The notes below the pieces were generated by a model, which made no database searches, was not told where the DNA came from, and was given only the letters and a program-made list of their open reading frames with translations. 64,000 nt of DNA, taken from NCBI GenBank assembly GCA_027533425.1, contig JAPZUD010000005.1:1-64000 (forward strand). The letters are read 5' to 3'. Made by a program: the position numbers and the translations under genes. Below are positions 27,396-36,292 of this stretch, piece after piece; position 1 is the stretch's first letter, and the number at the start of each line of letters is the position of its first letter. The stretch is from Beijerinckiaceae bacterium. GTDB lineage: Bacteria > Pseudomonadota > Alphaproteobacteria > Rhizobiales > Beijerinckiaceae.

Positions 27396-28279
27396 TGGCG
27401 CCGCGCCTCGCCCATCAGGCCCTGCGGGCGGTAGATCGTGAACAGGATCAGCGCCAGCCCCACGAGGCCGAGGCGCACGCTGGCCATTTCAACCTCCGAG
27501 ATGAAGGGCATGACATCGCGCAGGAAGCGCGAGCCCTCGAGAAAGAGCATCAGGATCAAGGTGCCGGCCAGGGCGCCGGAGACGCGGCCAACCCCGCCCA
27601 TGATGATCGCCATCCAGATCTGGAAGGTGACGAGCGGCACGAACTGGTCGGGCGAGATATAGCCGATGTAATGGGCGTAGAAGGCGCCGGACAGGCCGGC
27701 CAGGGCGGCGCCGAGCATGAGGACCTGCACCTTGAACCGGGCGGGGTCCTTGCCAAGCGCCTTCACCGCCTCCTCGTTGTCGCGGATCGCCTCGATCATC
27801 CGGCCGAAGGGCGAGGCAACGATCCGGCGCATGGCGAGAATGGCGACGAGATTGACGAGGACCAGCAGGGCAAGCACGGCGGCTCCATTGGCGAGGCCGA
27901 CGCCGAGCCCGCCGAAGAGCTTCGGGATGCCGGGAATGCCCTGCACGCCGTTGGTCAGCCATTTCTCGGAGGTGACGACAAGGCGGACAATTTCCGAAAA
28001 GCCCAGGCTGACAATCGCGAAGTAATCCTCGCGGAGGCGCAGCGAGATCATGCCGAGCGGCCAGGCCGCGAGAGCGGCCAGCACGGCCGCCGCCACGAAG
28101 CCGACCGGCAGCGGCCAGCCAGCTCCAGCGAACAGGGCCGTCGCATAGGCGCCGATGGCGAAAAAGCCGACATGGCCGAAATTGATGATGCCGGTCATGC
28201 CGTATTGCAGCGTCAGCCCGAGGGCCAGCAGCACATAGATGCCGGAGATGATGCCGATCGCGACGAGATAGGCTTCCAT
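27392..28279 (-). CDS. livM: Branched-chain amino acid-type ABC permease (LivM)
   Basis: A 295-residue inner-membrane permease with about nine hydrophobic segments. It shows the LivM features GMTGIINFGHVGFFAIGAYATAL near the N-terminus (in part: INFGHVGFFAIGAY), REDYFAIVSLGFSEI and the coupling region IEAIRDNEEAVKALGKD, which contacts the ATPase. It overlaps livH by one base and livG by four. It pairs with LivH to form the translocation path. Confidence 0.92.
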   Translation of the reverse strand: MEAYLVAIGIISGIYVLLALGLTLQYGMTGIINFGHVGFFAIGAYATALFAGAGWPLPVGFVAAAVLAALAAWPLGMISLRLREDYFAIVSLGFSEIVRLVVTSEKWLTNGVQGIPGIPKLFGGLGVGLANGAAVLALLVLVNLVAILAMRRIVASPFGRMIEAIRDNEEAVKALGKDPARFKVQVLMLGAALAGLSGAFYAHYIGYISPDQFVPLVTFQIWMAIIMGGVGRVSGALAGTLILMLFLEGSRFLRDVMPFISEVEMASVRLGLVGLALILFTIYRPQGLMGEARRQ

Positions 28280-29145
28280 CAGCGCGCCCCCGCCACGGTG
28301 CCGAACAGGCCTTTCGGGCGCACCAGCAGGACGGCCAGCAGCACCACGAAGGACAGGGCGATCTTGTAGGTGAAGCCGACAAAGGGCGTCGCGATTTCCT
28401 GGACGATACCCAGCGCGATCCCGGCGACGATGGCGCCGCCGGCATGGCCGATCCCGCCGAGGATCGCCGCGGCGAAGGCGGGGAGCAGCAATTCCCAGCC
28501 CATTTCGGGGCTGACCACGGTCTTGATGCCGATAATCGTGCCGGCAAGGCCGGAGACGGCCCCGGCCAGCAGCCAGAGCGCCATCATCACCTTGTGCGGC
28601 GAGATGCCGGAAACGCGCGCGAGGGCGGGATCATCCGCCACGGCGCGCATGCGGCGGCCGATCGGGGTGAGATGCAGCAGCGCGAAGACCGCCGCCAGCG
28701 CCAGCAGGACCACGAGCGAGAGCTTGAGGTCATTCGGATGGATGCGGATATCGAGGATGCGCCAGGGCCGGACGAGCGGCATCTGGAAGACCTGCTGCTG
28801 ATGGCCGAAGGCCACGCCCATGAAGGCCCGGATCACGAAGGCCACGCCGATCGAGGCCAGAAGGGCGGCCACGGAGGAGCGGCCGGAGAGCCGCCGGAAG
28901 ACGAGGAGATAGCCGGCGAGCCCGGCCAGGGCGCCGAGGGCGGCGCCGGCCAGGCCACCGAGGATGAGGGAGCCGGTCAGGCCGGACGAGGCCAGGGCCG
29001 CATAGGCGCCGAGCGTCATGACGTCGCCGGTCGCGGCGTTGGCGAAACGCGCAATGCCGAAAACCAGCGTTATCGCCAGCGCGGCAAGGCCGATGACGAG
29101 CCCAGAAACCAGCCCGTTGAGGATAAGTTCGGCGAAGGCGATCAT
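28279..29145 (-). CDS. livH: Branched-chain amino acid-type ABC permease (LivH)
   Basis: A 288-residue inner-membrane permease of the LivH family. It has LILNGLVSGLVIGLAALAITL (part: GLVIGLAALAITLVFG), the ANAATGDVMTLGAY element and the coupling segment MRAVADDPALARVSGI. The ATG at 29145 precedes IAFAELILNG; an upstream extension of the frame has no similarity and would run into the hairpin after livK. It lies 69 bases after livK. Confidence 0.92.
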   Translation of the reverse strand: MIAFAELILNGLVSGLVIGLAALAITLVFGIARFANAATGDVMTLGAYAALASSGLTGSLILGGLAGAALGALAGLAGYLLVFRRLSGRSSVAALLASIGVAFVIRAFMGVAFGHQQQVFQMPLVRPWRILDIRIHPNDLKLSLVVLLALAAVFALLHLTPIGRRMRAVADDPALARVSGISPHKVMMALWLLAGAVSGLAGTIIGIKTVVSPEMGWELLLPAFAAAILGGIGHAGGAIVAGIALGIVQEIATPFVGFTYKIALSFVVLLAVLLVRPKGLFGTVAGAR

Positions 29146-29173
29146 GGCACCCTGACGGTCGGGGGAAAGGGAA

Positions 29174-29203
29174 CCCCGGAGGCGGGAGAGAACACCTCCG
29201 GGG
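29174..29203 (-). promoter_or_regulatory. Intercistronic hairpin between livK and livH
   Basis: CCCCGGAGG (29174-29182) pairs perfectly with CCTCCGGGG (29195-29203), a 9-bp stem. It sits 11 bases after the livK stop and before livH. Hairpins here usually protect the binding-protein part of the mRNA or attenuate the permease genes. Confidence 0.6.
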
Positions 29204-29214
29204 CCATTCAAGGG

Positions 29215-30435
29215 TCAGATCTTCACAATATACTTGCGGTCGATATTCCCCTTGGACACGACACTGACGGAGAAGTCGGGCGTCACATCGCCGAACTGGT
29301 CGAAATCGAGCACCGACGAGGCGCCCTCGTAATTGATCTTGCCCTTCTTGAGGGCTTCCTTGCCCTCGGCGAAGGTCGAGACCTTGGTGCCGGCAGGGTT
29401 GGCGACCTCGCGGATCTTCGCATTGATCGCAGCGATCGTGGCGCCCGGGCCGGCCGCTTCCATGGCAAGAGCCAGCGTGACAACCATGTCCCAGGTCATC
29501 GCGGCATAGACATTGTCGAGGCCGGGCTTGCCCATGGCCTTCTGGTAGGCGGCATCATAGGCCTTGAAGGCTTCCGACCCCTCGTTCGAGATGCTGTCCA
29601 CCGCGAAGATGCCCTCGGCCACCTCGTTGCCGACCGCCTTGACCAGCTGCGGGTTGGCCGCCCAGGCCGGGATGACCCATTTGGTCGTCTCGCCGGTCTG
29701 GAACCATTCGCGCAGGATGATGGTGGTATCGGCGAGATAGGAGCCGGTGACGATGACATCCGGCTTGGCCGCGAGCACCTTCTGCAATTCGGCGCGATAG
29801 CTCGGCTGGTTGGGCTCGTAGACCACCGCCTCGAGGACCTTGCCGCCCTTGGCTTCCCAGGCCTTCTTGAAGCCTTCGGTATTCCCGATGCCGGAGGCAT
29901 TGTTGAAGGCCATGGTGGCCGGGCGCTTGAAACCCTCCTTCTGGCAGAGTTCGGCAAAGGCGCGGCCGAAACGGTCATTCGTGGCCTGGAACCGGTAGGA
30001 CAGGCCCTTGGCATTGGCCGGCGGCACGGAGAGCGCGGGCGCGCCGGAGGTGTTCATCAGGAAGATGTTGGCGTCGTTGATCAGCGGGATCACCGCCAGC
30101 GACACGCCGGAGGACCAGGTGCCGAGCACGGCCTGGACCTTGTTGACCTCGATCAGCTTCTTGGCGGCGAGAACGGCCGCCTGCGGGGTGGTCTGGGTAT
30201 CCTCGGCGAAAACCTCGAAGCGGCGGCCACCGGCGCCGCCGGCCGCGTTCACCATCTCCACCGCCGCGACGATCATCTTCTGCATGCCGGTGCCATAGGG
30301 CGAGCCGGCCCCGGTGATCGGGTTGAGCGCACCGATGCGGAAGCTTTCCGCCTGGGCGAAGGCGCGCTGGCCCAGCGAGCCGGTCAGGGTGGCGGCGGCG
30401 AGCGCCTGGAGGATGGTGCGGCGAGACAGGTTCAT
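29215..30435 (-). CDS. livK: Liv-type periplasmic substrate-binding protein
   Basis: A 406-residue binding protein (Peripla_BP_6/HAAT family) that delivers the ligand to LivHM. The N-terminus SRRTILQALAAATLTGS...AFAQ looks like a twin-arginine signal with cleavage after AFA. The mature part starts ESFRIGALNPITGAGSPYG, typical of the family, and contains INDANIFLMNTSGAP and VIVTGSYLADTT. It lies downstream of the amidohydrolase (54-base gap) and precedes livH with a strong hairpin between. The ligand is unknown; amides or aromatic acids are possible besides amino acids. Confidence 0.92.
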   Translation of the reverse strand: MNLSRRTILQALAAATLTGSLGQRAFAQAESFRIGALNPITGAGSPYGTGMQKMIVAAVEMVNAAGGAGGRRFEVFAEDTQTTPQAAVLAAKKLIEVNKVQAVLGTWSSGVSLAVIPLINDANIFLMNTSGAPALSVPPANAKGLSYRFQATNDRFGRAFAELCQKEGFKRPATMAFNNASGIGNTEGFKKAWEAKGGKVLEAVVYEPNQPSYRAELQKVLAAKPDVIVTGSYLADTTIILREWFQTGETTKWVIPAWAANPQLVKAVGNEVAEGIFAVDSISNEGSEAFKAYDAAYQKAMGKPGLDNVYAAMTWDMVVTLALAMEAAGPGATIAAINAKIREVANPAGTKVSTFAEGKEALKKGKINYEGASSVLDFDQFGDVTPDFSVSVVSKGNIDRKYIVKI

Positions 30436-30489
30436 GACGTAAACTCCCGGTTGGTGATTGTCGGTCAGGCGTCTATTTTTGGTCTTGCG

Positions 30490-31728
30490 TCAGTTCAGGG
30501 CTTTGCGCTTCACGAAGGCGCCGCCGCGCAGGATGACCGGCATGTGCCGGCCCTGACGCGTCAGCAGCGAGAGATCGGCAAGGGGGTTGCCCTCGACGAC
30601 GACGAGATCGGCATGGGCGCCGGGGGCGATCGTGCCGATCAGACCCTCCATGCGGCAGAGGCGGGCAGCGATATGCGTCGCCGAGGCGATGACATCCTGC
30701 GGCCTGAGCACGCGGCCGCGGATGACGAATTCCTCGGACTGGTGGCGATGCATGGCGCCCAGCAGGTCGCTGCCATAGGCCATGGTCAGCCCGGCTTGCT
30801 GCATGATCTCGAGGGAGTTCAGGCCCGCCAGGCGAACGGTATCGATCTTGGCGACAGAATCCGCCGGGAAGCCGAGCGAGGCCCCCTCGCGCGCCAGCAT
30901 CTCGTAGGTGACGAGCGTGGGCACGGCTACCGCACCGGCCTTCGCGGCGAGGCGGGCCGTTTCCGGACCGATCAGGTTGCAATGTTCGAGGGAATGCACG
31001 CCGCATTCGACGGCTCGGCGGATCGCCTCGTCGGTATAGAGATGGGCCGAGACATAGGTGCCCGCCGCCGCTGCCTCGGCGACGATGGCGGTGATCTCCT
31101 CGCGGCTGAACCCGAAGAAATGGATCGGATCGGTCGGCGAGGCGACGCCGCCATTCGCCATGATCTTGATGAAATCGGCGCCGGCCTTGATCTCCTCGCG
31201 GGAGGCCTGGCGCACGGCATCGACCCCGTCGCAGATCCGGCCCAGCGCACCGAGCGGGAATGGACCCGTGGCCTGCGGGGGGCGGGAATCGAAGCGGCCG
31301 CGGAAATCGGCATGGCCGCCGGTCTGGCTCAGGGCCTTGCCGGAAATGACCAGCCGCGGCATCGGCAGGAGCCCCTCCTCCGCCGCGAGTTTCACGCCGA
31401 AATCCGCGCCGCCGACATCGCGGACGGTGGTGAAGCCACGCATCAGCATGCCCTGCATGATGCCGATGGCCCGGCTCATCACCAGCGAATCCGGCAAGGC
31501 GGCGTTGCGGCCAAGATCGGCCACGCCGGCGACAACATGGACATGGCAATCGATCAGGCCGGGCATCAGCGTCCGGCCGCCTAGATCGAGCCGCTTCGCC
31601 TTCGCGGAAGCGACCTTCGGGCCGACTTCGCGGATGGTACCGCCCTCGACGAGCACATGGACCGGATCGCCGGGGCGGTCAGCCGTGCCATCGACGATGC
31701 GGGCATTGGCGAGAAGAAGCATGGCCAT
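30490..31728 (-). CDS. Metal-dependent amidohydrolase (imidazolonepropionase-like)
   Basis: A 412-residue member of the amidohydrolase superfamily with a split composite domain (residues ~1-60 and ~350-412) around a TIM barrel. Metal ligands are visible: the H-x-H pair in PGLIDCHVHV near residue 62, a histidine in VSAHLYTDEAIRRA, one in GVHSLEHCNL, and an aspartate in MAYGSDLLGAMH. The closest relatives by pattern are imidazolonepropionase-like/Xaa-Pro dipeptidase-like hydrolases. No signal peptide is seen, so it acts in the cytoplasm. It starts 2 bases after the TetR gene and precedes LivK, suggesting it hydrolyses the compound the Liv system imports. Confidence 0.88.
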   Translation of the reverse strand: MAMLLLANARIVDGTADRPGDPVHVLVEGGTIREVGPKVASAKAKRLDLGGRTLMPGLIDCHVHVVAGVADLGRNAALPDSLVMSRAIGIMQGMLMRGFTTVRDVGGADFGVKLAAEEGLLPMPRLVISGKALSQTGGHADFRGRFDSRPPQATGPFPLGALGRICDGVDAVRQASREEIKAGADFIKIMANGGVASPTDPIHFFGFSREEITAIVAEAAAAGTYVSAHLYTDEAIRRAVECGVHSLEHCNLIGPETARLAAKAGAVAVPTLVTYEMLAREGASLGFPADSVAKIDTVRLAGLNSLEIMQQAGLTMAYGSDLLGAMHRHQSEEFVIRGRVLRPQDVIASATHIAARLCRMEGLIGTIAPGAHADLVVVEGNPLADLSLLTRQGRHMPVILRGGAFVKRKALN

Positions 31729-31730
31729 TT

Positions 31731-32396
31731 TCAGTGTCCCCTGAACGGAATCGTGACGATGCGCGGGCCGCCCCGGTCCGGCCGGGCGGCGGCGAGCTGG
31801 GCGCGGATGCTGGCTTTCCAGAAATCGAGCAGCCGGCGGTAATAGGGCGGATCATCGCGCAGGATGGTCTGGGCGATCATGCCGCGGATCAGGCACATGG
31901 TGGCGTTGAGCAGGTCGCGCCCGGCTTCCGGCTTCATGCCGTAGCGGGCGGTCAGTTCGCCCCAGATCTCGTCGAGCGCGGCATGCCAGCGGCTGACCAC
32001 CGGCACGAGCCGGCTGCGGAACATCGCATTGTGGCGCGCCTCCGGCAGGTATTCGAGCGTGACATAGAAGAGCCGGTCCGACATGACGCCGTAGAGAAAC
32101 TCGATCAGCGCATCGGAAGAACTTTCGCCCTCGGCAACCCGGGTGGCGTAGCTCTTCAGCTCGCCGATCACCTTGTCGAGCATGTCCTCGATCGCGGCAG
32201 CGATGAGTTCCTCGCGGCTCTCGAAGTGATGGGTCAGCGCTCCGCGCGAAACGCCGGCCGCTTCCGCGATGTCATTGGTGGAGGTGCCGGCAAGGCCGCG
32301 CTCATGCATCAGCGTGACGGCGGCATCGAGCAGGCGCTGGCGCGTCTCGGCCGATCGCTCGGCCTGGGATCGTCTCGGCTTCGGCTGCTGTGCCAT
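31731..32396 (-). CDS. TetR-family transcriptional regulator
   Basis: A 221-residue regulator starting at the ATG at 32396 after a strong GGGAGGGA ribosome-binding site. The N-terminal helix-turn-helix is clear (RQRLLDAAVTLMHERG, TSTNDIAEAAGVSRGALTHHFESREEL, shown in parts). The C-terminal ~150 residues form the ligand domain (YGVMSDRLFYVTLEYLPEARHN). It is the first gene of the TetR-amidohydrolase-LivKHMGF operon. An inverted repeat sits over its own promoter, so autorepression relieved by the imported compound is likely. Confidence 0.9.
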   Translation of the reverse strand: MAQQPKPRRSQAERSAETRQRLLDAAVTLMHERGLAGTSTNDIAEAAGVSRGALTHHFESREELIAAAIEDMLDKVIGELKSYATRVAEGESSSDALIEFLYGVMSDRLFYVTLEYLPEARHNAMFRSRLVPVVSRWHAALDEIWGELTARYGMKPEAGRDLLNATMCLIRGMIAQTILRDDPPYYRRLLDFWKASIRAQLAAARPDRGGPRIVTIPFRGH

Positions 32397-32420
32397 TCCC
32401 GTCCCTCCCCCGGATGAAGG

Positions 32421-32459
32421 GAGGCTAACCGATCGAAACAAACCGTCAAGCCTGTTTGT
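32421..32459 (-). promoter_or_regulatory. TetR operator overlapping the operon promoter
   Basis: An inverted repeat ACAAAC-N10-GTTTGT occupies 32438-32459. On the minus strand it encloses TTGACG (32449 to 32444), which with a TAGCCT 16 bases on (32427 to 32422) makes a good sigma-70 promoter about 25 bases before the TetR start. A repressor bound here would block the -35 box, the usual autoregulatory layout for TetR genes. Confidence 0.6.
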
Positions 32460-32502
32460 AAATGTATGGCTGTGGAGAAGTTCCGGCCGCTTTCGCGCAG
32501 GG

Positions 32503-34932
32503 TCAGACCTTGTAGCGCTTCGCCGATTGCTGGAGCGTGGCCGAGATAGCGGTGAGATCGCCGGCACGCTGGTCGAGTTCCTGCGCCGACCGGACATTCT
32601 CGCCGACCGTCTGGCGGATCTGCCCGACAACATGGCCCGTCGTGGAGATCGCCTGGTCGACATCGCTCATATAGGCCGCGAGATGGACGACATCGCCCGA
32701 CATGCGCCCGACCGACTGCGCCACCACATTGACGCGGCCGGACACATCCTCCACCGCGCCATGGACCGAGCCGGCGACGCGCGCCTGGCTTTCGGAGGCA
32801 TCGGCGATGGTCGTGATGATGCCGCCGATATCGGCAAGCACCGTGCGGAGCGCCTCGAAGCTCTGGCTGGCTTCCGCGGTGCCGCTGCGCAGGGCGGCCA
32901 CGCGGGCCTTGACCTCCATGGTCGCCCGCTGGGTCTGGAGCGCCAGCGCCTTGACCTCGGTGGCGACGACGGCGAAACCGCGACCGGCTTCGCCCGCCCG
33001 GGCTGCCTCGATCGTGGCATTGAGGGCCAGCAGGTTGGTCTTGCTGGCAATATCATCGATCAGATCGGCGATCGCGTTGATCTGGTCGCTGGCCAGGACG
33101 AGGCTCGACATCTGCTGCTCGGAGCGGCCGACCAGTTCGCTCGCGGAATGGGAGACTTCCCGGCCCCGGCGGGCGGATTCCCCGACATCCAGCACCGAGC
33201 CGGACAGCGCGCCGATCTGGCGTGCAAGTTCATTGATGGTCTCGCTCATGCCCATCGCCGCCTCGGCGACGCGGCCGGCATCGTCGCGCAGGTCTTCGGC
33301 CTGGCCGGCGCTCTGGCGCGAGCGGCCTTGCAGGTCCTGCGTCGAGCGTCCGACTTCGGCGGTTTCGCGGTCGAGCGTCTCGGAATCGCCCCGGAAGCGC
33401 TCCGACAGGCCCTTGAGCGAGCCCGAGGCCTGGGCGATGCGGCCGGCATCCCGCGCGATCTGTGCCTGGAGACGGTGGAATTCATCGAGGAAGGGATTGA
33501 TGATCTTGGCGATCTCGCCTGCCTCATCGCCAGAGCCGGCATCAAGCCGGCGGGTCAGGTCGCGGTCGACCTGCGTGATGCGGTAGAGTTCTTCCTGCAG
33601 CGCACCGGTGCCGATCTGGGCGCCATGCTCGGCCACGTTGAGGCCACGCAATTCGTCCTCCGCCGAGAGGCGGATGCCGATGGTCTTCTTCATGAGCCAG
33701 AAGGCGGCGAGGCCCATGCCGAAGGCCCAGACAAAGGCCGCAGCGACGCCCTGGAGCTGGACGAGGAAGGAGCCCATCACCGTGAGGTCGCCCAGCTTGC
33801 CCGAGAGGGCGAAGAACGGCACCAGCAGCGTGCCGACCGCGCCGGCAACGCCATGGACACCGAGAACGCCGGCGACATCGTCCAGCTTGAGCTGGTTGAG
33901 CACGAAATCCTCGACATAGACCACCATCGCGCCGCAGCAGAGCCCGATGGCGATAGCGCCCTTCAGGCCGACAGCATCGCAGCCGGCGGTGATGCCGACA
34001 AGGCCGGCGAGCAGGCCGTTGATCAGGCGGTTGGTCTGGTAGCAGCGGTCGCGGATGCGCCCGATCAGCACGGCGATGATGCCGCCGGCGGCCGCAGCCA
34101 GCAGCGTATTGGCGGCGATCTTGCCGATGGCGCCGCTGGCGGCCACGGTGGAGCCGGCATTGAAGCCGATCCAGCCGACCAGCAGCAACATGGCCCCGAA
34201 GGCCGTCAATACATGCGAATGGCCATGGATCGGCAGCGGCTTGCCATTCGGGTCGAACCGGCCGATGCGCGGTCCGAGCATGATGATGCCGGCCAGCGCG
34301 ATCCAGGCGCCGATCGAATGGACCACGGTGGAGCCGGCAAAATCGATGAAGCCCTGTGCAGCCAGCCAGGGCTTGTTGTCGGTGACGAGGCCCGCGCCCC
34401 AGGCCCAGTGGCCGAAGACGGGATAGATCACAAGACCGACCATGGCGGCCAGCATGATATAGGCACCATAGCTCATGCGTTCGGCGACCGCCCCGGAGAC
34501 GATGGTGGCGGCGGTGCCGGCAAAGGCGACCTGGAAGACGAAATAGGTCTGGCCCCAATCATCCAGCCCCTCATAGGACCAGACCGGCCCGGGCATGCCG
34601 AACAGGCCACCGATGGAGGGGCCGAACATCAGCATGAAGCCGAACACGGCGAAGCAGAAAGCCGAGACGAAGAAATCGATCACGTTCTTCTGGGCGACAT
34701 TGATGGTGTTCTTCGAGCGGACCATGCCGGCTTCGAGCATCAGGAAGCCGCATTGCATCAGCAGGACCAGCGCGGCCGCCGTGATGACCCAGACATGGTT
34801 GAGGCTTGTCTTGAGCGCGGCCAGCTCGGCGGCGAGGTTGGCATCGGCGGCGAATGACGGGACCGGCGCGAGAACAAGACCGCAAAGCAAAGCGGCGACA
34901 GCGCTTCGGGCAGCAGGGCGAGTCGGAGTCAT
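32503..34932 (-). CDS. Ammonium transporter-chemoreceptor fusion (Amt-MCP)
   Basis: An 809-residue fusion. After a signal-like segment (ending PSFAA), residues ~35-430 form a complete Amt/Rh ammonium channel: [30 protein letters not shown] (first pore His near 204, with the conserved Asp just before), [10 protein letters not shown] (gate Phe), and [13 protein letters not shown] (second pore His near 360). Residues ~430-520 are a linker with a HAMP-like region ([19 protein letters not shown]). The rest is a coiled-coil methyl-accepting signalling domain with the hairpin tip [24 protein letters not shown] near 636. All pore residues I could check are kept, so it may transport and signal. It has no C-terminal CheR-docking pentapeptide, and no glnK lies beside it. 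It probably senses ammonium to steer motility. Confidence 0.93.
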   Translation of the reverse strand: MTPTRPAARSAVAALLCGLVLAPVPSFAADANLAAELAALKTSLNHVWVITAAALVLLMQCGFLMLEAGMVRSKNTINVAQKNVIDFFVSAFCFAVFGFMLMFGPSIGGLFGMPGPVWSYEGLDDWGQTYFVFQVAFAGTAATIVSGAVAERMSYGAYIMLAAMVGLVIYPVFGHWAWGAGLVTDNKPWLAAQGFIDFAGSTVVHSIGAWIALAGIIMLGPRIGRFDPNGKPLPIHGHSHVLTAFGAMLLLVGWIGFNAGSTVAASGAIGKIAANTLLAAAAGGIIAVLIGRIRDRCYQTNRLINGLLAGLVGITAGCDAVGLKGAIAIGLCCGAMVVYVEDFVLNQLKLDDVAGVLGVHGVAGAVGTLLVPFFALSGKLGDLTVMGSFLVQLQGVAAAFVWAFGMGLAAFWLMKKTIGIRLSAEDELRGLNVAEHGAQIGTGALQEELYRITQVDRDLTRRLDAGSGDEAGEIAKIINPFLDEFHRLQAQIARDAGRIAQASGSLKGLSERFRGDSETLDRETAEVGRSTQDLQGRSRQSAGQAEDLRDDAGRVAEAAMGMSETINELARQIGALSGSVLDVGESARRGREVSHSASELVGRSEQQMSSLVLASDQINAIADLIDDIASKTNLLALNATIEAARAGEAGRGFAVVATEVKALALQTQRATMEVKARVAALRSGTAEASQSFEALRTVLADIGGIITTIADASESQARVAGSVHGAVEDVSGRVNVVAQSVGRMSGDVVHLAAYMSDVDQAISTTGHVVGQIRQTVGENVRSAQELDQRAGDLTAISATLQQSAKRYKV

Positions 34933-35075
34933 CACATTTCCCGTCGATTGAGCACGATCAGACGGAATTTTTGATTAGAATTGTATAATATATGGTTAAA
35001 ATATTGAATATATTGGCTTTTCGAGCCCCTCGCCCGAAATGGATTGCCGGCTCGTAAAGCCCGCTGCCGGACGGC
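34933..35075 (-). promoter_or_regulatory. AT-rich upstream region of the Amt-MCP gene
   Basis: In an otherwise GC-rich region, bases about 34968-35020 are almost pure A/T and contain TATATTATACAATT on the minus strand. This is a plausible -10 region 40-50 bases before the start. No clear -35 box, sigma-54 site or NtrC-type dyad was found. The GGGA before the GTG/ATG pair at 34935/34932 favours the ATG. Confidence 0.35.
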
Positions 35076-36173
35076 TCACGGAACGGCCGAAATCAACAGG
35101 AACACCGCAAAGATGACAAGATGGATCACACCGTGCAGGGCGGTGGTCTTGCCGGTGCCCAATGTCAGGGTGCTGACGAAAAGTGTCAGCACCAGCAACG
35201 ACATGGCCGAGTTCGATACACCAAGATCAAGCTTCATGCCCATGAGCACCGAGAGCACGGCGACCACGGGGATGGTCAGCCCGATGCTGGCGATGGCGGA
35301 ACCCACCGCCAGGTTGATCGAGTTCTGAAGGCGGTTCTGGAGGGCGGATTTCACCGCAGCGATGCTTTCCGGCGCGAGCACGATGGCCGCGATGATCACC
35401 CCGACAAAGGCCTTGGGCAGCCCCGCCGCCGTAACAGCGCTGGCCATGGGGACCGACAGGACCTTCGCCAGCAGGATGACCGCGCTGAGCGAGAGCAGCA
35501 GGAGCACGAGGCTCGCCAGGGCCAGCGCCTGGCTCGGACGGTCAGCAATCTTGACCGCCTCCCCCACCGTCGGCGTCTCGAGGAAGTAATTCCGGTGGCG
35601 GATGGTCTGCGTGAAGACGAACGCAACCCAGAGCAGCAGCGACGCGGCGCCGATAACGAGGACCTGGACATTGGAAAAGGCCGGGCCGGATGCCGAAAGC
35701 GTGAAATTCGGCAGGATCAGCGTGATGGCCGCGAGGGTCCCGAGCACGGCAAGCGCCGAGGAAGCGCCGAGCAGCTGGAATTGCTGCTCATGGTGCCGGC
35801 GCCCCCCGGCGAGCAAGCTGAGGCCGATCACCCCGTTGAGAACAATCAGCACGGCTGCATAGACCGTGTCCCGCGCAACTCCCTCGGATCCGGCCGATCC
35901 TGACAGCATGATCGAGACGATCAGCCCGACCTCGATCACCGTGACGGCGACGGCGAGCAGGATGGAGCCGAAGGGCTCGCCGAGCTTCAGCGCGAGGATT
36001 TCCGCATGATGGACGGCGGCGAAGACGGCGGCGCCAAGGAGGACCGAAACGAGAAGCAGCACCCAGATCGCGTCGGCGGGGATGATGCCGCCGAATTTCA
36101 GGCCGAGGACCAGCAAAGCGAGCCCGGGGGCAACCCAGGTCCAGGGGGGATTGGAGGCGGAATGCGCGGCCAT
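35076..36173 (-). CDS. ChaA/y4hA-type cation-proton antiporter
   Basis: A 365-residue inner-membrane antiporter of the CaCA superfamily (ChaA/CAX branch), exchanging Ca2+, Na+ or K+ for protons. It has about eleven hydrophobic segments and the two inverted alpha-repeat motifs: GEPFGSILLAVAVTVIEVGLI near residue 65 (part: VAVTVIEVGL) and VLAPESIAAVKSALQNRLQNSINLAVGSAIASIGL near 265 (part: NSINLAVGSAIASIG). Each carries its essential glutamate. It is a single gene with gaps of about 120-140 bases on both sides. Cation preference cannot be read from the sequence. Confidence 0.88.
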   Translation of the reverse strand: MAAHSASNPPWTWVAPGLALLVLGLKFGGIIPADAIWVLLLVSVLLGAAVFAAVHHAEILALKLGEPFGSILLAVAVTVIEVGLIVSIMLSGSAGSEGVARDTVYAAVLIVLNGVIGLSLLAGGRRHHEQQFQLLGASSALAVLGTLAAITLILPNFTLSASGPAFSNVQVLVIGAASLLLWVAFVFTQTIRHRNYFLETPTVGEAVKIADRPSQALALASLVLLLLSLSAVILLAKVLSVPMASAVTAAGLPKAFVGVIIAAIVLAPESIAAVKSALQNRLQNSINLAVGSAIASIGLTIPVVAVLSVLMGMKLDLGVSNSAMSLLVLTLFVSTLTLGTGKTTALHGVIHLVIFAVFLLISAVP

Positions 36174-36292
36174 GCTGTTCCTCGTGACGACAGGTCAGAG
36201 ATAGCATCCCGATCGGGAATTGCGACCCGGCGGAACGCCTGCGTGAGACGCCGCCCACAGGGCGTTGCCGCTGCGTCACAGGGCGCGGGCGG

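Noticed and set aside
28444-31584. 1046-codon plus-strand open frame opposite livH, livK and the amidohydrolase
   Set aside because: Mirror frame of confirmed minus-strand genes; low-complexity translation, no motif.
32269-34857. 862-codon plus-strand open frame opposite the Amt-MCP gene
   Set aside because: Mirror frame; crosses the TetR promoter region and has no domain.
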